A stretch of 64,000 bases of DNA from Martinezella dioscoreae. Lineage in GTDB: Bacteria > Pseudomonadota > Alphaproteobacteria > Rhizobiales > Rhizobiaceae. Below are positions 1 to 8,259 of this stretch, piece after piece. The translations under genes were made by a program, and so were the position numbers. Location: assembly GCF_009176305.1 (NCBI RefSeq), contig NZ_BLAJ01000001.1, positions 372,001-436,000 on the forward strand, in the 5' to 3' direction. Each line of letters starts with the position of its first letter. Within the stretch, counting starts at the first letter, position 1. Below the pieces are notes generated by a model. It did no database searches. It was not told the origin of the DNA and was given only the letters and a program-made list of their open reading frames with translations.

Positions 1-50
1 TCCGGCGCATCGGTCTGGAAGACCTGCTGAAGCCGCATGCAAAGGCCTAA
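1..50 (+). CDS. C-terminal end of an unidentified protein (partial)
   Basis: Frame 3 is open from the window edge and reads RRIGLEDLLKPHAKA before a TAA at 48-50. A strong hairpin begins 29 bases after the stop, as expected at the end of a gene. Fifteen residues are too few to name a family. Confidence 0.6.
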   Translation, partial: RRIGLEDLLKPHAKA

Positions 51-79
51 GGCCCGCAATCATCCTTGGAACGTGTCAA

Positions 80-110
80 ATCGCCGCTTCTGTGCCACAG
101 AAGCGGCGAT
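80..110 (+). terminator. Strong hairpin ending the upstream gene
   Basis: Two 15-base arms (ATCGCCGCTTCTGTG and its exact complement) are separated by a single C, giving a very stable stem. The following bases (CTGTTGCG) have only a weak T content, so it may act as a terminator or as an mRNA 3'-end stabiliser for the gene ending at 50. Confidence 0.7.
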
Positions 111-205
111 CTGTTGCGTGCATCGGGGCTATTTTGCGTTGTACAGCATTCCAAGCCTTAGAGTTTCGTACTAAAGCGAATCCTTCAGAGGGTCGGGAGA
201 TATCC

Positions 206-1417
206 ATGGACGCGAAGGACATTGGCGAAATTGCCAGCTGGCTCATGCAAGCCGGTCTCAAGGGAATGACGGAAGTCGATATCCTCTCGGGTTTCTGCGA
301 GCAGTGCCGTCAGCATGGTCTCAACATCGATCGGGCCATGGCGCTGATGGATACGCTGCATCCGGTCTATGAGGGTCGCGCGTTCCGCTGGGACGGCAAT
401 CAGATCATCGAGCGCGAGTTCGAATATGGCCCGACGCAACAGGGGATCGCCTCCGAGAATTGGCAGCGTTCCGCCTTCTATCATATGCTGACGACAGGCG
501 GAGACGAGGTGCGCCGACGTATCGGCTTCGGTGATCCGACCGATTTCTACGGGCTCGACACGCTGCTGGCCGATGGTCACACCGATTACATCGCCATGAT
601 CCACCGCTTCGAAGAGGGCGGCACGATCGGCGAGATGGATTGCTTCTATTCCAACTTCGCCACCGCCGCCGAAATGGGATTCCCGGAAGAGGATTTGCGC
701 GTGCTGCGCAAGCTGACGCCGGCGCTCGCCCTCGCCATCAAATGCACCGGCATGAGCCGTATCGCCCGTACCATTGCCGAAGTCTATCTCGGCGAAGACG
801 CCGCCCGGCATGTGCTTGAAGGCAAGATCACCCGAGGCAAGACGGAGCGGATTTCGGCGGCACTGTGGTTTTCCGATCTCGCCAACTACACGCGCATCTC
901 CGATACGGCCGAGCCGGATGAAATCATCCCGATGCTGAATGCCTATGCCGATGCGGTCATCTCCTCGATCCATGAGGCGGGCGGCAACGTGCTGAAGCTG
1001 ATCGGCGACGGCACGCTGGCGATCTTCAAGGCTCGCAATTCCGCTGACGCCTGCACCGCCGCGCTGATGGCGGAATCGCTGCTGCGCCAGCGGCTGCGTG
1101 ACCTCAATTCGCAGCGGCAGATCGAGGGCCGGCCGGTCACGGACGTCTATCTCGGCTTGCATATCGGGGACGTGTTCTATGGCAATATCGGCAGCATGGA
1201 CCGGCTGGACTTCACGGTCATCGGGCCGGCCGTCAACGAAGTCAGCCGTATCGCTTCGATGTGCCGATCGGCTGACCGTAACATCCTGATGTCGTCGAAT
1301 TTCGTCGAGGCGCTGGCAGGCCAGCAAAGCAACGATCTCGTTTCCGTCGGCCGTTATGCACTGCGCGGCGTCAAGCGGCCGCAGGAATTGTTCACGCTGC
1401 TCTCTTCGGCGGCCTGA
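206..1417 (+). CDS. Class III adenylate cyclase
   Basis: About 403 residues. The C-terminal half (from about residue 218) is a class III nucleotide cyclase domain. It has the two metal-binding aspartates (D224 in WFSDLANYTR, D268 in KLIGDG), the Lys of KLIGDG and the Asp of LDFTVIG that select adenine, and the transition-state Asn-Arg pair in NEVSRI. It therefore should make cAMP from ATP. The first 215 or so residues have no transmembrane stretch and no sensor domain that I recognise, so the protein is probably cytosolic. The ATG at 206 is preferred over the frame's earlier start at 92 because GGGAG sits just upstream and the earlier start lies inside the preceding terminator. Rhizobia typically carry many such cyclases with diverse N-terminal domains. 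Confidence 0.88.
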   Translation: MDAKDIGEIASWLMQAGLKGMTEVDILSGFCEQCRQHGLNIDRAMALMDTLHPVYEGRAFRWDGNQIIEREFEYGPTQQGIASENWQRSAFYHMLTTGGDEVRRRIGFGDPTDFYGLDTLLADGHTDYIAMIHRFEEGGTIGEMDCFYSNFATAAEMGFPEEDLRVLRKLTPALALAIKCTGMSRIARTIAEVYLGEDAARHVLEGKITRGKTERISAALWFSDLANYTRISDTAEPDEIIPMLNAYADAVISSIHEAGGNVLKLIGDGTLAIFKARNSADACTAALMAESLLRQRLRDLNSQRQIEGRPVTDVYLGLHIGDVFYGNIGSMDRLDFTVIGPAVNEVSRIASMCRSADRNILMSSNFVEALAGQQSNDLVSVGRYALRGVKRPQELFTLLSSAA

Positions 1418-1437
1418 TCCCTCTGCCGTGACTGCTT

Positions 1438-3405
1438 TCAGCGGCGGTCGGCCGCAAACATCGGGCCGCCCTTGCTTGCAGGGAAGCCATAGCCGTTGAT
1501 CATCACGAGATCGATATCGCTGGCGCGGGCGGCGATGCCTTCCGCAAGCAACACCTCGCCTTCGGTGGCCATGGCTTTCAGCAGGCGCCCGACGATCTCT
1601 TCAGCGGTGAAGCTCCTCGGTACAATGCCTTTTTCGGCGCGAGCGGCTTCGATCATGGCCGCTACCTCGGGATCAACAGTCCGTTTGCCGTTGGGATAGG
1701 CATACCAGCCGCGGCCGGTCTTCTGGCCGAAACGGCCGGCTTCGCAGAGCCGGTCGGCGATGACGACGTAGCGCTCCGAGGGATCGCGTGTTGCGGCCTG
1801 CCGCTTGCGGCGCGCCCAGGCGATTTCCAAACCTGCCATATCGAACACAGCAAAAGGCCCCATCGGAAAGCCGTAGGCCTCCAGTGCTGCGTCGATCTCC
1901 TGCGGCGACGCGCCATCCTCGATCATATATTCCGCTTCGCGGCGATAGGAGGAAAAGATGCGGTTGCCGATGAAGCCTTCGGTGACGCCCGATACGACAG
2001 GCAGTTTGCCGAGCCCCTTTGCCAGGGCAAGGGCTGTCGCCAGCACGTCAGGCGCCGTCTGCTTGCAGTGCACGACTTCGAGGAGCCGCATGATATTGGC
2101 GGGCGAGAAGAAGTGCAGGCCGACGACACGCTCTGGTCGTTGCGTTGCGGCGGCGATTACGTCTGGATTCAGATAGCTTGTATTGGTCGCAAGGATCGCA
2201 TCGGCACGAACGATCGCATCGAGGCGCTGGAAGAGCTCGGTCTTGACGGTGAGATCATCGAAAACGGCTTCGATGACGATATCGGCTTTTGCGAGCTCTT
2301 GAATCTCCGCCGTCACGGTCAGCCGGCTGAGGCGATCTTCGCGGCCAGCTGTATCGAGGCGACCGGATTGCACGGCCTTGTCGAGTAGGCCGGCGATGCG
2401 CTCGCGCCCTTTGTCAGCCGCTTCGGCATTTTGCTCGACGCCGATGACGCGGTAGCCGCCGTTGAGAGCGGAGACCGCGATGCCCGAACCCATCAGGCCG
2501 GTGCCGACGATGCCGATGGTTTCGATCTTGCGAGCAGCGACGCCCTCCAGTCCCTCGACCTTGCCAGCGGCACGCTCCGCGAAGAAGACATGCCGCAACG
2601 CCGCGGCCTCTTCGCTGTCGCGGAGGGTAATAAAGGTGCGGCGTTCCTCGGCAAGCCCTTCCGATAAAGGCATCGTCGCCGCCAAACGCACGAGACGGAC
2701 GGCTTCGGCCGGTGCACACTGGCCGCGCGCCTTGCGCAATGCGTCCGATGCCGCCTTGTCGATCGCATCTGCAGCTTCCGGGGGAACGGTCAGCGATCCC
2801 GAGCGGCGTAACGATGCGACGTTGGCCGCCTTGGCGTCGGCGACAGCTTCGGCGATTAATTCATCTTTGGCCACGCCGTCGACGATACCGAGCTTGAGTG
2901 CTTCGGCAGCCGATATAATGCGTGCATTGGCGATCATGTCGATGGCGGCAGCGATGCCGGTGAGGCGCGGCAGGCGCTGCGTGCCGCCGGCGCCGGGTAT
3001 GATGCCGAGCTTGACTTCCGGCAGGCCGAGCTTCGCGGTCGGCGCGGCAAGGCGGTGATGGCAGGCGAGCGCCACTTCCAGCCCGCCGCCGAGGGCCACG
3101 CCATTGATCGCGGCGACAACGGGTTTGGCAAAGGCTTCGATGCGGGCGATGACATCAGGTAGATGCGGCTCGACCGGCGGCTTGCCGAATTCCTTGATAT
3201 CGGCGCCGCCGATGAAGCTGTTGCCTGCACCGGTGAGCACGATGCCGGCAATATTGCCATCCTTCTCCGCATGGTCGAATGCAGCCATCAGGCCGACCCG
3301 GACATCGGCAGAGAGCGCGTTGACGGGCGCATTGTTGATGGTGACGACGAGAATCCCGTCGGTCAGCGCCGCTGAGATGGTGTCCGAAAAGCGCAATGCC
3401 GACAT
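1438..3405 (-). CDS. Bifunctional enoyl-CoA hydratase / 3-hydroxyacyl-CoA dehydrogenase (FadB/FadJ-like)
   Basis: A 655-residue fusion and the last gene of the 10578-to-1438 operon. Residues 1-190 are a crotonase domain with both catalytic glutamates: E110 in GGGLEVAL and E130 in LPEVKLGIIPGAGGT. A Rossmann NAD-binding motif, GTGLMGSG, starts at residue 301. The dehydrogenase His lies in GLHFFSPANIMRLLEVV, and the C-terminal HAD domains follow (GNRIFSSYRREAEYM). It would hydrate enoyl-CoA and oxidise the 3-hydroxyacyl-CoA with NAD, the middle two steps of beta-oxidation. It is somewhat shorter than E. coli FadB (about 715-730). Its position behind a ring-attacking CoA enzyme suggests it works on the chain left after ring opening rather than on ordinary fatty acids; that is inference. 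Confidence 0.92.
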   Translation of the reverse strand: MSALRFSDTISAALTDGILVVTINNAPVNALSADVRVGLMAAFDHAEKDGNIAGIVLTGAGNSFIGGADIKEFGKPPVEPHLPDVIARIEAFAKPVVAAINGVALGGGLEVALACHHRLAAPTAKLGLPEVKLGIIPGAGGTQRLPRLTGIAAAIDMIANARIISAAEALKLGIVDGVAKDELIAEAVADAKAANVASLRRSGSLTVPPEAADAIDKAASDALRKARGQCAPAEAVRLVRLAATMPLSEGLAEERRTFITLRDSEEAAALRHVFFAERAAGKVEGLEGVAARKIETIGIVGTGLMGSGIAVSALNGGYRVIGVEQNAEAADKGRERIAGLLDKAVQSGRLDTAGREDRLSRLTVTAEIQELAKADIVIEAVFDDLTVKTELFQRLDAIVRADAILATNTSYLNPDVIAAATQRPERVVGLHFFSPANIMRLLEVVHCKQTAPDVLATALALAKGLGKLPVVSGVTEGFIGNRIFSSYRREAEYMIEDGASPQEIDAALEAYGFPMGPFAVFDMAGLEIAWARRKRQAATRDPSERYVVIADRLCEAGRFGQKTGRGWYAYPNGKRTVDPEVAAMIEAARAEKGIVPRSFTAEEIVGRLLKAMATEGEVLLAEGIAARASDIDLVMINGYGFPASKGGPMFAADRR

Positions 3406-3422
3406 GATCTTAACCGCCTATA

Positions 3423-3818
3423 TTATTCCGGAATGACTGCCGTTGCCTGGATCTCGATCTTGGCACGATCTTCGACGAGGGCGACGACCTGCACAGCGGC
3501 CATGGCCGGGAAATGCCGGCCGATGATCTCGCGATAGGCCTGTCCGATCCCCTTCAGATTGCCGAGATATTCCTGCTTGTCGGTGAAATACCAGGTCATC
3601 GAGGTGATGTGCTTCGGCTCGGCGCCGCCTTCTGCAAGAATTGCAACGACATTCTTCAGCGTTTGGCGCACCTGCTCGACGAAATCGTCGCTTTCGAATT
3701 CGCAGGCGGCATTCCAGCCGACTTGGCCGCCGACGAACACCATGCGGCCCGTGGCCGCCATGCCATTGGCATAGCCGATCGGCTTGGCCCAGCCCTCAGG
3801 TTGCAGGATGGTGTGCAT
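3423..3818 (-). CDS. Rid-family (RidA-like) protein lacking the canonical arginine
   Basis: A 131-residue Rid/YjgF fold protein. RidA hydrolyses reactive enamines/imines to 2-oxoacids and ammonia, using an Arg in a PAR motif near the C-terminus. Here that motif reads FPAMAAVQ, with Met instead of Arg, while the rest of the signature (AKIEIQATAVI) is kept. It therefore resembles the Rid subgroups that lack imine deaminase activity. It starts inside the end of the thioesterase gene (overlap 3796-3818) and ends 17 bases before the FadB-like gene, so it is translationally tied to the operon. An enamine-bearing CoA intermediate is expected in this pathway, which makes the position suggestive, but the missing Arg argues against simple RidA chemistry. 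Confidence 0.88.
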   Translation of the reverse strand: MHTILQPEGWAKPIGYANGMAATGRMVFVGGQVGWNAACEFESDDFVEQVRQTLKNVVAILAEGGAEPKHITSMTWYFTDKQEYLGNLKGIGQAYREIIGRHFPAMAAVQVVALVEDRAKIEIQATAVIPE

Positions 3819-4227
3819 CGGTCGTCTCCAGATGAGAGGTCAGTACGGCGCGGATATCCTCCGGCCATTCAAGGGATTTATGCGTATCGAGCGAAGTGGC
3901 GACGACGCGGTGCTTGGCCGTCCACAGCACATGGCCGTTTGCCGAAACCTGGTGTTCGAGATCGAGCGAGGAACGGCCGACACCACGGACTGCAAGGACG
4001 AATTCGAGATCGTCACCCTGCAGGCCCGGCTTGATGAAGGTCAGATCGAGCCGCACGGTGGGGACACCAATGCGGCGGTCGTCGATCAACTTTCGCCAGG
4101 AGAAGCCGATCGAGGCGAAATAGTCTTCCAGCACCCCGACAAGGATGTTCAGATAGGATGGGAAATAGGCGATCCCCGAGGGATCGCAATCTCCGAAGCG
4201 CAGAGGTCTGGTGGTCTTGAATGCCAC
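3796..4227 (-). CDS. Acyl-CoA thioesterase, 4-hydroxybenzoyl-CoA thioesterase (hotdog) family
   Basis: 143 residues with the N-terminal signature FGDCDPSGIAYFPSY. D15 corresponds to the catalytic Asp of Pseudomonas 4-hydroxybenzoyl-CoA thioesterase (the CDPAG motif). It should hydrolyse an aryl- or acyl-CoA thioester. Within this operon it could act as a safety valve that frees CoA from dead-end CoA esters. It begins 8 bases after gcdH and overlaps the following Rid gene by 23 bases. Confidence 0.87.
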   Translation of the reverse strand: MAFKTTRPLRFGDCDPSGIAYFPSYLNILVGVLEDYFASIGFSWRKLIDDRRIGVPTVRLDLTFIKPGLQGDDLEFVLAVRGVGRSSLDLEHQVSANGHVLWTAKHRVVATSLDTHKSLEWPEDIRAVLTSHLETTDAHHPAT

Positions 4228-4235
4228 GGCGGGCC

Positions 4236-5417
4236 TCAGTTCGAAAAGGCGGCGATGCCGGTGATGGCGCGGCCGAGAATGAGGGCGTGAATGTCGTGGG
4301 TGCCCTCATAGGTGTTGACCACTTCGAGGTTAACGAGGTGGCGCGCGATGCCGAATTCGTCCGAGATGCCGTTACCTCCCAGCATGTCGCGGGCGGCGCG
4401 GGCGATATCCAGCGCCTTTCCGCAGCTGTTGCGCTTGAGGATGGAGGTCAGCTCGACAGGCGGATGGCCTTCCTCCTTCATGCGGCCGAGGCGCAGGCAA
4501 CCCTGTAGGCCGAGCGTGATTTCCGTCACCATGTCGGCAAGCTTCTTTTGGATCAGCTGGTTGGCGGCGAGGGGACGGCCGAACTGTTTGCGGTCGAGCA
4601 CATATTGGCGTGCCCTGGCATAGCAATCCTCGGCGGCGCCGAGCGCACCCCAGGCGATGCCGAAGCGTGCGGAGTTGAGGCAGGTGAAGGGACCCTTGAG
4701 GCCGGATACATTCGGCATCAGGTTTTCCTCGGGCACGAAGACATTATCCATGACGACTTCACCCGTTATGGAGGCGCGCAGGCCCACCTTGCCGTGGATG
4801 GCAGGTGCGGAGAGGCCCTTCCAGCCCTTTTCAAGGATGAAGCCGCGGATAAGACCATCCTCGGTCTTCGCCCAGACGACGAAGACATCGGCGATCGGCG
4901 CGTTCGAAATCCAGGTCTTGGCGCCGGTCAGGCTATAGCCGCCATCGACCTTCTTTGCGCGTGTGACCATCGAGCCGGGATCGGAGCCATGGTTCGGTTC
5001 GGTGAGGCCGAAGCAGCCGATCCATTCGCCGGTCGCCAGCTTCGGCAGGTACTTCTGCTTCTGCGCTTCCGAACCAAAGGTCTCGATCGGCACCATGACG
5101 AGCGAGGACTGCACGCTCATCATCGAGCGGTAGCCGCTGTCGACGCGCTCGACCTCGCGAGCAATAAGGCCGTAGGCGACATAGCTGAGGCCGGCGCCGC
5201 CATATTCGGGAGAAATGGTCGGACCAAGCAGGCCGAGCTCGCCCATTTCGCGGAAGATCGCCGGATCGGTCTTTTCATGGCGGAAGGCTTCGAGGACGCG
5301 GGGCGCGAGCTTTTCCTGCGCGTAGGAATGCGCGGTATCCAGCACCATCCTTTCGTCGTCGCTCAGCTGCTCCGTCAGCCGGAACGGATCGGCCCAGTCG
5401 AAAATCTCGCGGCTCAT
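4236..5417 (-). CDS. gcdH: Glutaryl-CoA dehydrogenase-like acyl-CoA dehydrogenase
   Basis: 393 residues from the preferred ATG at 5417, which has GGGAG 8 bases upstream; an in-frame ATG at 5432 overlaps the previous stop (TAATG) and lacks its own site. The order is N-terminal helical domain, [15 protein letters not shown] and [10 protein letters not shown] of the beta domain, then [23 protein letters not shown] and the catalytic Glu (about E371) in [18 protein letters not shown]. The overall sequence style is that of glutaryl-CoA dehydrogenase, which oxidises and decarboxylates glutaryl-CoA to crotonyl-CoA with electrons to ETF. That fits the C5 or C7 dicarboxyl-CoA products expected from a dearomatised ring. 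Substrate is inferred. Confidence 0.85.
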   Translation of the reverse strand: MSREIFDWADPFRLTEQLSDDERMVLDTAHSYAQEKLAPRVLEAFRHEKTDPAIFREMGELGLLGPTISPEYGGAGLSYVAYGLIAREVERVDSGYRSMMSVQSSLVMVPIETFGSEAQKQKYLPKLATGEWIGCFGLTEPNHGSDPGSMVTRAKKVDGGYSLTGAKTWISNAPIADVFVVWAKTEDGLIRGFILEKGWKGLSAPAIHGKVGLRASITGEVVMDNVFVPEENLMPNVSGLKGPFTCLNSARFGIAWGALGAAEDCYARARQYVLDRKQFGRPLAANQLIQKKLADMVTEITLGLQGCLRLGRMKEEGHPPVELTSILKRNSCGKALDIARAARDMLGGNGISDEFGIARHLVNLEVVNTYEGTHDIHALILGRAITGIAAFSN

Positions 5418-5431
5418 GCTGGTATCTCCCA

Positions 5432-6613
5432 TTAATTGGTCTTCAAAAGTTCGCGCGCGATGATGAGTTTCTGAACTTCTGTTGCACCTTCATAGATGCG
5501 AAGCGCGCGGATCTCCCGATAGAGTTTTTCCGTTATCTCGCCCGATTTCACGCCGCGCCCGCCAAAAAGCTGGACGGCGCGGTCGATGACATTTTGCGCG
5601 GTTTCCGTCGCAGTCATCTTGGCCATGGCGGCTTCGCGCGTCGTCGGTAAGCGCTGCACGTCGCGGCGCCAGGCCGCCCGGTAGGTGAGCAGTGCCGCCG
5701 CGTCGATGCCGGTCGCCATATCGCCGAGGGCGGCCTGCGTCAACTGAAGGTCGGCCAACGCCGCGCCGAACATCGGACGTGACCGCGCATGGGCAAGCGA
5801 TTCATCGAGCGCGCGACGGGCAAAGCCGAGGCCGGCAGCGGCGACAGAGGCGCGGAAGATATCGAGCGTGCGCATGGCGATCTTGAAGCCTTCGCCTGAC
5901 GCGCCGAGGCGGCGCGATGCGGGAATGCGGCAATTATGAAAACGGATCGTCGCCAGTGGATGCGGCGCGATCACTTCGATGCGCTCGGCAATCGAGAAGC
6001 CGGGATCGTCGGCAAAGACGACGAAGGCCGAGATGCCTCGGGTTCCCGGCGCTTCGCCGGTGCGCGCGAAGACGGTGTAAACGTCGGCAATGCCTCCATT
6101 GGAAATCCAGGTCTTCTCGCCGTCGAGGACATAGTGATCGCCATCGGGGCGGGCAGCGCAGCTCATCGCGGCCACATCGGAGCCGGCATCCTTTTCCGAC
6201 AGCGCAAAGGCGGCGAGCCATTCGCCGGAGCGCACCTTGGGCAGGACGGTCGAGCGCAATTCGGGCGAGCCGGAAAGGCCGATGGCGCCGGTGCCGAGCC
6301 CCTGCATGGCAAAGGCGAAATCGGCAAGGCCGTCATGCCAGGCCAGCGTTTCGCGGGCGAGGCAGACCATGCGGGAATCGATCAGCGGTTCGCTATCGGA
6401 CGCGCCTGTCGCGGCCGCTAGAAGCCCGGCTTCGCCCAGCACCTTGACCAGCGTGCGGCATGCGCCATCGACATCGGCGTGATCGATGGAAGCCATGATG
6501 CCCGACCTCGCGAAGGCGTCGACCTCGGCGGCAAAACGGTGATGGCGCTCCTCGAAGAAGGGCCAATCCAGATGATCGCGGGTCGGGCCGGGGAGGCTGC
6601 TTGCCGTGGACAT
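5432..6613 (-). CDS. Acyl-CoA dehydrogenase
   Basis: 393 residues of the medium-chain acyl-CoA dehydrogenase fold. Recognisable parts are [15 protein letters not shown] and [20 protein letters not shown] (FAD/substrate loops), the C-terminal FAD-dimer motif [11 protein letters not shown], and the catalytic base Glu (about E375) in [18 protein letters not shown]. It is distinct from the neighbouring gcdH, so the operon encodes two separate alpha,beta-dehydrogenation steps. Its stop overlaps by one base an in-frame ATG of gcdH. It follows the crotonase gene by 4 bases. The natural substrate cannot be read from sequence. Confidence 0.9.
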   Translation of the reverse strand: MSTASSLPGPTRDHLDWPFFEERHHRFAAEVDAFARSGIMASIDHADVDGACRTLVKVLGEAGLLAAATGASDSEPLIDSRMVCLARETLAWHDGLADFAFAMQGLGTGAIGLSGSPELRSTVLPKVRSGEWLAAFALSEKDAGSDVAAMSCAARPDGDHYVLDGEKTWISNGGIADVYTVFARTGEAPGTRGISAFVVFADDPGFSIAERIEVIAPHPLATIRFHNCRIPASRRLGASGEGFKIAMRTLDIFRASVAAAGLGFARRALDESLAHARSRPMFGAALADLQLTQAALGDMATGIDAAALLTYRAAWRRDVQRLPTTREAAMAKMTATETAQNVIDRAVQLFGGRGVKSGEITEKLYREIRALRIYEGATEVQKLIIARELLKTN

Positions 6614-6617
6614 CAGC

Positions 6618-7469
6618 TCAATCCCCCTGGAATTCAGGCCGGCGCTTGGCCGCGAAGGCTTCGAAAGCGCGGCGGAAATCTTGCGTCGCCATACAGATCG
6701 CCTGCGCCTGCGCTTCGGATTCGATCATTTCGTCAATGCCCATCGCCCATTCCTGGTTCAGCATGGTCTTGGTCATGCCGTGCGCGAACCATGGGCCGTC
6801 GGCCAGCGAGCGGGCGAGTTTGAGCGCTTCGTTTTCGAGCTCGGCGCTGGCGTGCAGGCTGTTATAGAAGCCCCAGGCCTGTCCTTCCGCAGATGTCATC
6901 GAGCGGCCGGTAAAGAGAAGCTCGGCGGCGCGGCCCTGGCCGATGATGCGGGGCAGGATGCCGCAGGCGCCCATGTCCGCGCCGGCAAGGCCGACGCGGG
7001 TGAAGAGGAAGGCAGTCTTGGCTTCGGGCGTTGCCAGCCTCAGGTCAGAGGCCATGGCAAGGATGGCGCCGGCGCCGGCGCAAATGCCGTCCACCGCCGA
7101 GATGATCGGTTGCGGGCATTTGCGCATCGCCTTGACGAGATCGCCGGTCATGCGTGTGAAGGCCAGAAGCTCGGGCATCGCCATGCGCGTCAGCGGCTCG
7201 ATGATCTCGAAGACGTCGCCGCCGGAGGAGAAATTGCCACCCGCGCCCGTCAGCACGATGGCGCGGATATCCGAAGCGTAAACGAGGTCGCGGAACAGAT
7301 CGCGCAGTTCGGCATAGCTATCGAAGGTCAGCGGGTTCTTACGTTCCGGACGGTTCAGGCGGATGGTGGCGACACGGCCATCTTCGCTGACATCCCAGAG
7401 GAAATGATCAGGCTTATAATCCTTGAAGGGCTTCAAATGTCCCTTCATCGTCATGTCCCGATCGCTCAT
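6618..7469 (-). CDS. Crotonase-superfamily protein without the usual catalytic glutamates
   Basis: 283 residues with a long N-terminal lead and a crotonase core: [22 protein letters not shown], the oxyanion-hole region [14 protein letters not shown], and [17 protein letters not shown]. In true hydratases a Glu sits in GGGxELA and another in PEVxLGxxPGxGGT. Here these segments read GAGAILA and [17 protein letters not shown], so both Glu are absent and D165 is the obvious acidic candidate. The reaction may therefore be isomerisation, hydrolytic C-C cleavage or a modified hydration. It sits between the SDR (3-base gap) and the acyl-CoA dehydrogenase and is preceded by GGAGG, 9 bases from the ATG. 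Confidence 0.85.
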   Translation of the reverse strand: MSDRDMTMKGHLKPFKDYKPDHFLWDVSEDGRVATIRLNRPERKNPLTFDSYAELRDLFRDLVYASDIRAIVLTGAGGNFSSGGDVFEIIEPLTRMAMPELLAFTRMTGDLVKAMRKCPQPIISAVDGICAGAGAILAMASDLRLATPEAKTAFLFTRVGLAGADMGACGILPRIIGQGRAAELLFTGRSMTSAEGQAWGFYNSLHASAELENEALKLARSLADGPWFAHGMTKTMLNQEWAMGIDEMIESEAQAQAICMATQDFRRAFEAFAAKRRPEFQGD

Positions 7470-7472
7470 CCC

Positions 7473-8252
7473 TCAAACCTCCCCACCGGCAACCGCGATT
7501 GCCTGTCCATTGATCGATGCCGCAGCCGGCGAGGCCAGCCACAGCACGGTATCGGCAACTTCTTCCGACGTGACGAGCCGTCCCTGCGGATTGGATTTCG
7601 TGAATTCGGCAAGCGCCTGTTCCGCTGTTCGACCGGTCTTGGCGACAATCGTCTCAATCGAGCGCTGGATGATCGGCGTGTCGGTAAAGCCGGGGCAGAC
7701 GGCATTGACCGTGATGCCGGTCTTCGCCAGTTCCAGTGCGAGCGAGCGCGTCAGGCCGACGACGCCATGCTTGGCGGCGACGTAAGCCGAAACGTAACCG
7801 TATCCCTTCAAGCCGGCCGTCGAGGCTATGTTGATGATGCGCGCGCCGGGACCGTAAGCCTTTAGGTCGGTAAGGGCTGCCTGCGTCACCACGAAGACGC
7901 CTGTCAGGTCAACCGAGAGGACGTGGTTCCAGGCCTCGAGGCTCGTCTTCTCGAAGGCTGCGCTCGGTGCCTCACCGGCATTGTTGACGAGGATATCGAC
8001 GGAGCCGAACTTCTGACGTGCCTTGGCAAGGCCCTGGGAGACGGCTTCAGGGCTGGTGACATCGAAGCCATCGACCACGAATGCCTGGGCGCCGATTTCG
8101 GCGGCAACTGCTTGCAGCGGCTCGCGGCGGCGACCCGCGAGGCTGACGTGCGCGCCCTCGGCGGCAAGCGCCTTGGCGATCGCGGCACCGATGCCGCTGC
8201 CGGCCCCGGTGACGAGGGCGTGATGGCCGGCGAGCTTGCCCGAAATCGTCAT
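7473..8252 (-). CDS. Short-chain dehydrogenase/reductase (SDR)
   Basis: 259 residues from the ATG at 8252, chosen because GAGGATGAA lies directly before it and the previous gene stops 7 bases upstream. Classical SDR features are visible: cofactor motif TGAGSGIG, ILVNNAG, catalytic Ser in NIASTAG, SAYVAAKHG (YxxxK), and PGFTDTP. It would oxidise or reduce a hydroxyl/oxo group with NAD(P). In the known aerobic 2-aminobenzoate route, the ring-reduced product carries a 5-oxo/5-hydroxy group, and SDR genes accompany the monooxygenase/reductase. This is the likely role. Confidence 0.9.
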   Translation of the reverse strand: MTISGKLAGHHALVTGAGSGIGAAIAKALAAEGAHVSLAGRRREPLQAVAAEIGAQAFVVDGFDVTSPEAVSQGLAKARQKFGSVDILVNNAGEAPSAAFEKTSLEAWNHVLSVDLTGVFVVTQAALTDLKAYGPGARIINIASTAGLKGYGYVSAYVAAKHGVVGLTRSLALELAKTGITVNAVCPGFTDTPIIQRSIETIVAKTGRTAEQALAEFTKSNPQGRLVTSEEVADTVLWLASPAAASINGQAIAVAGGEV

Positions 8253-8259
8253 TTCATCC

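Noticed and set aside
185..1327. Long minus-strand open frame of 380 codons
   Set aside because: It is antisense to the adenylate cyclase, has no family motif and an Arg/Asp/His-rich composition typical of the reverse strand of GC-rich genes.
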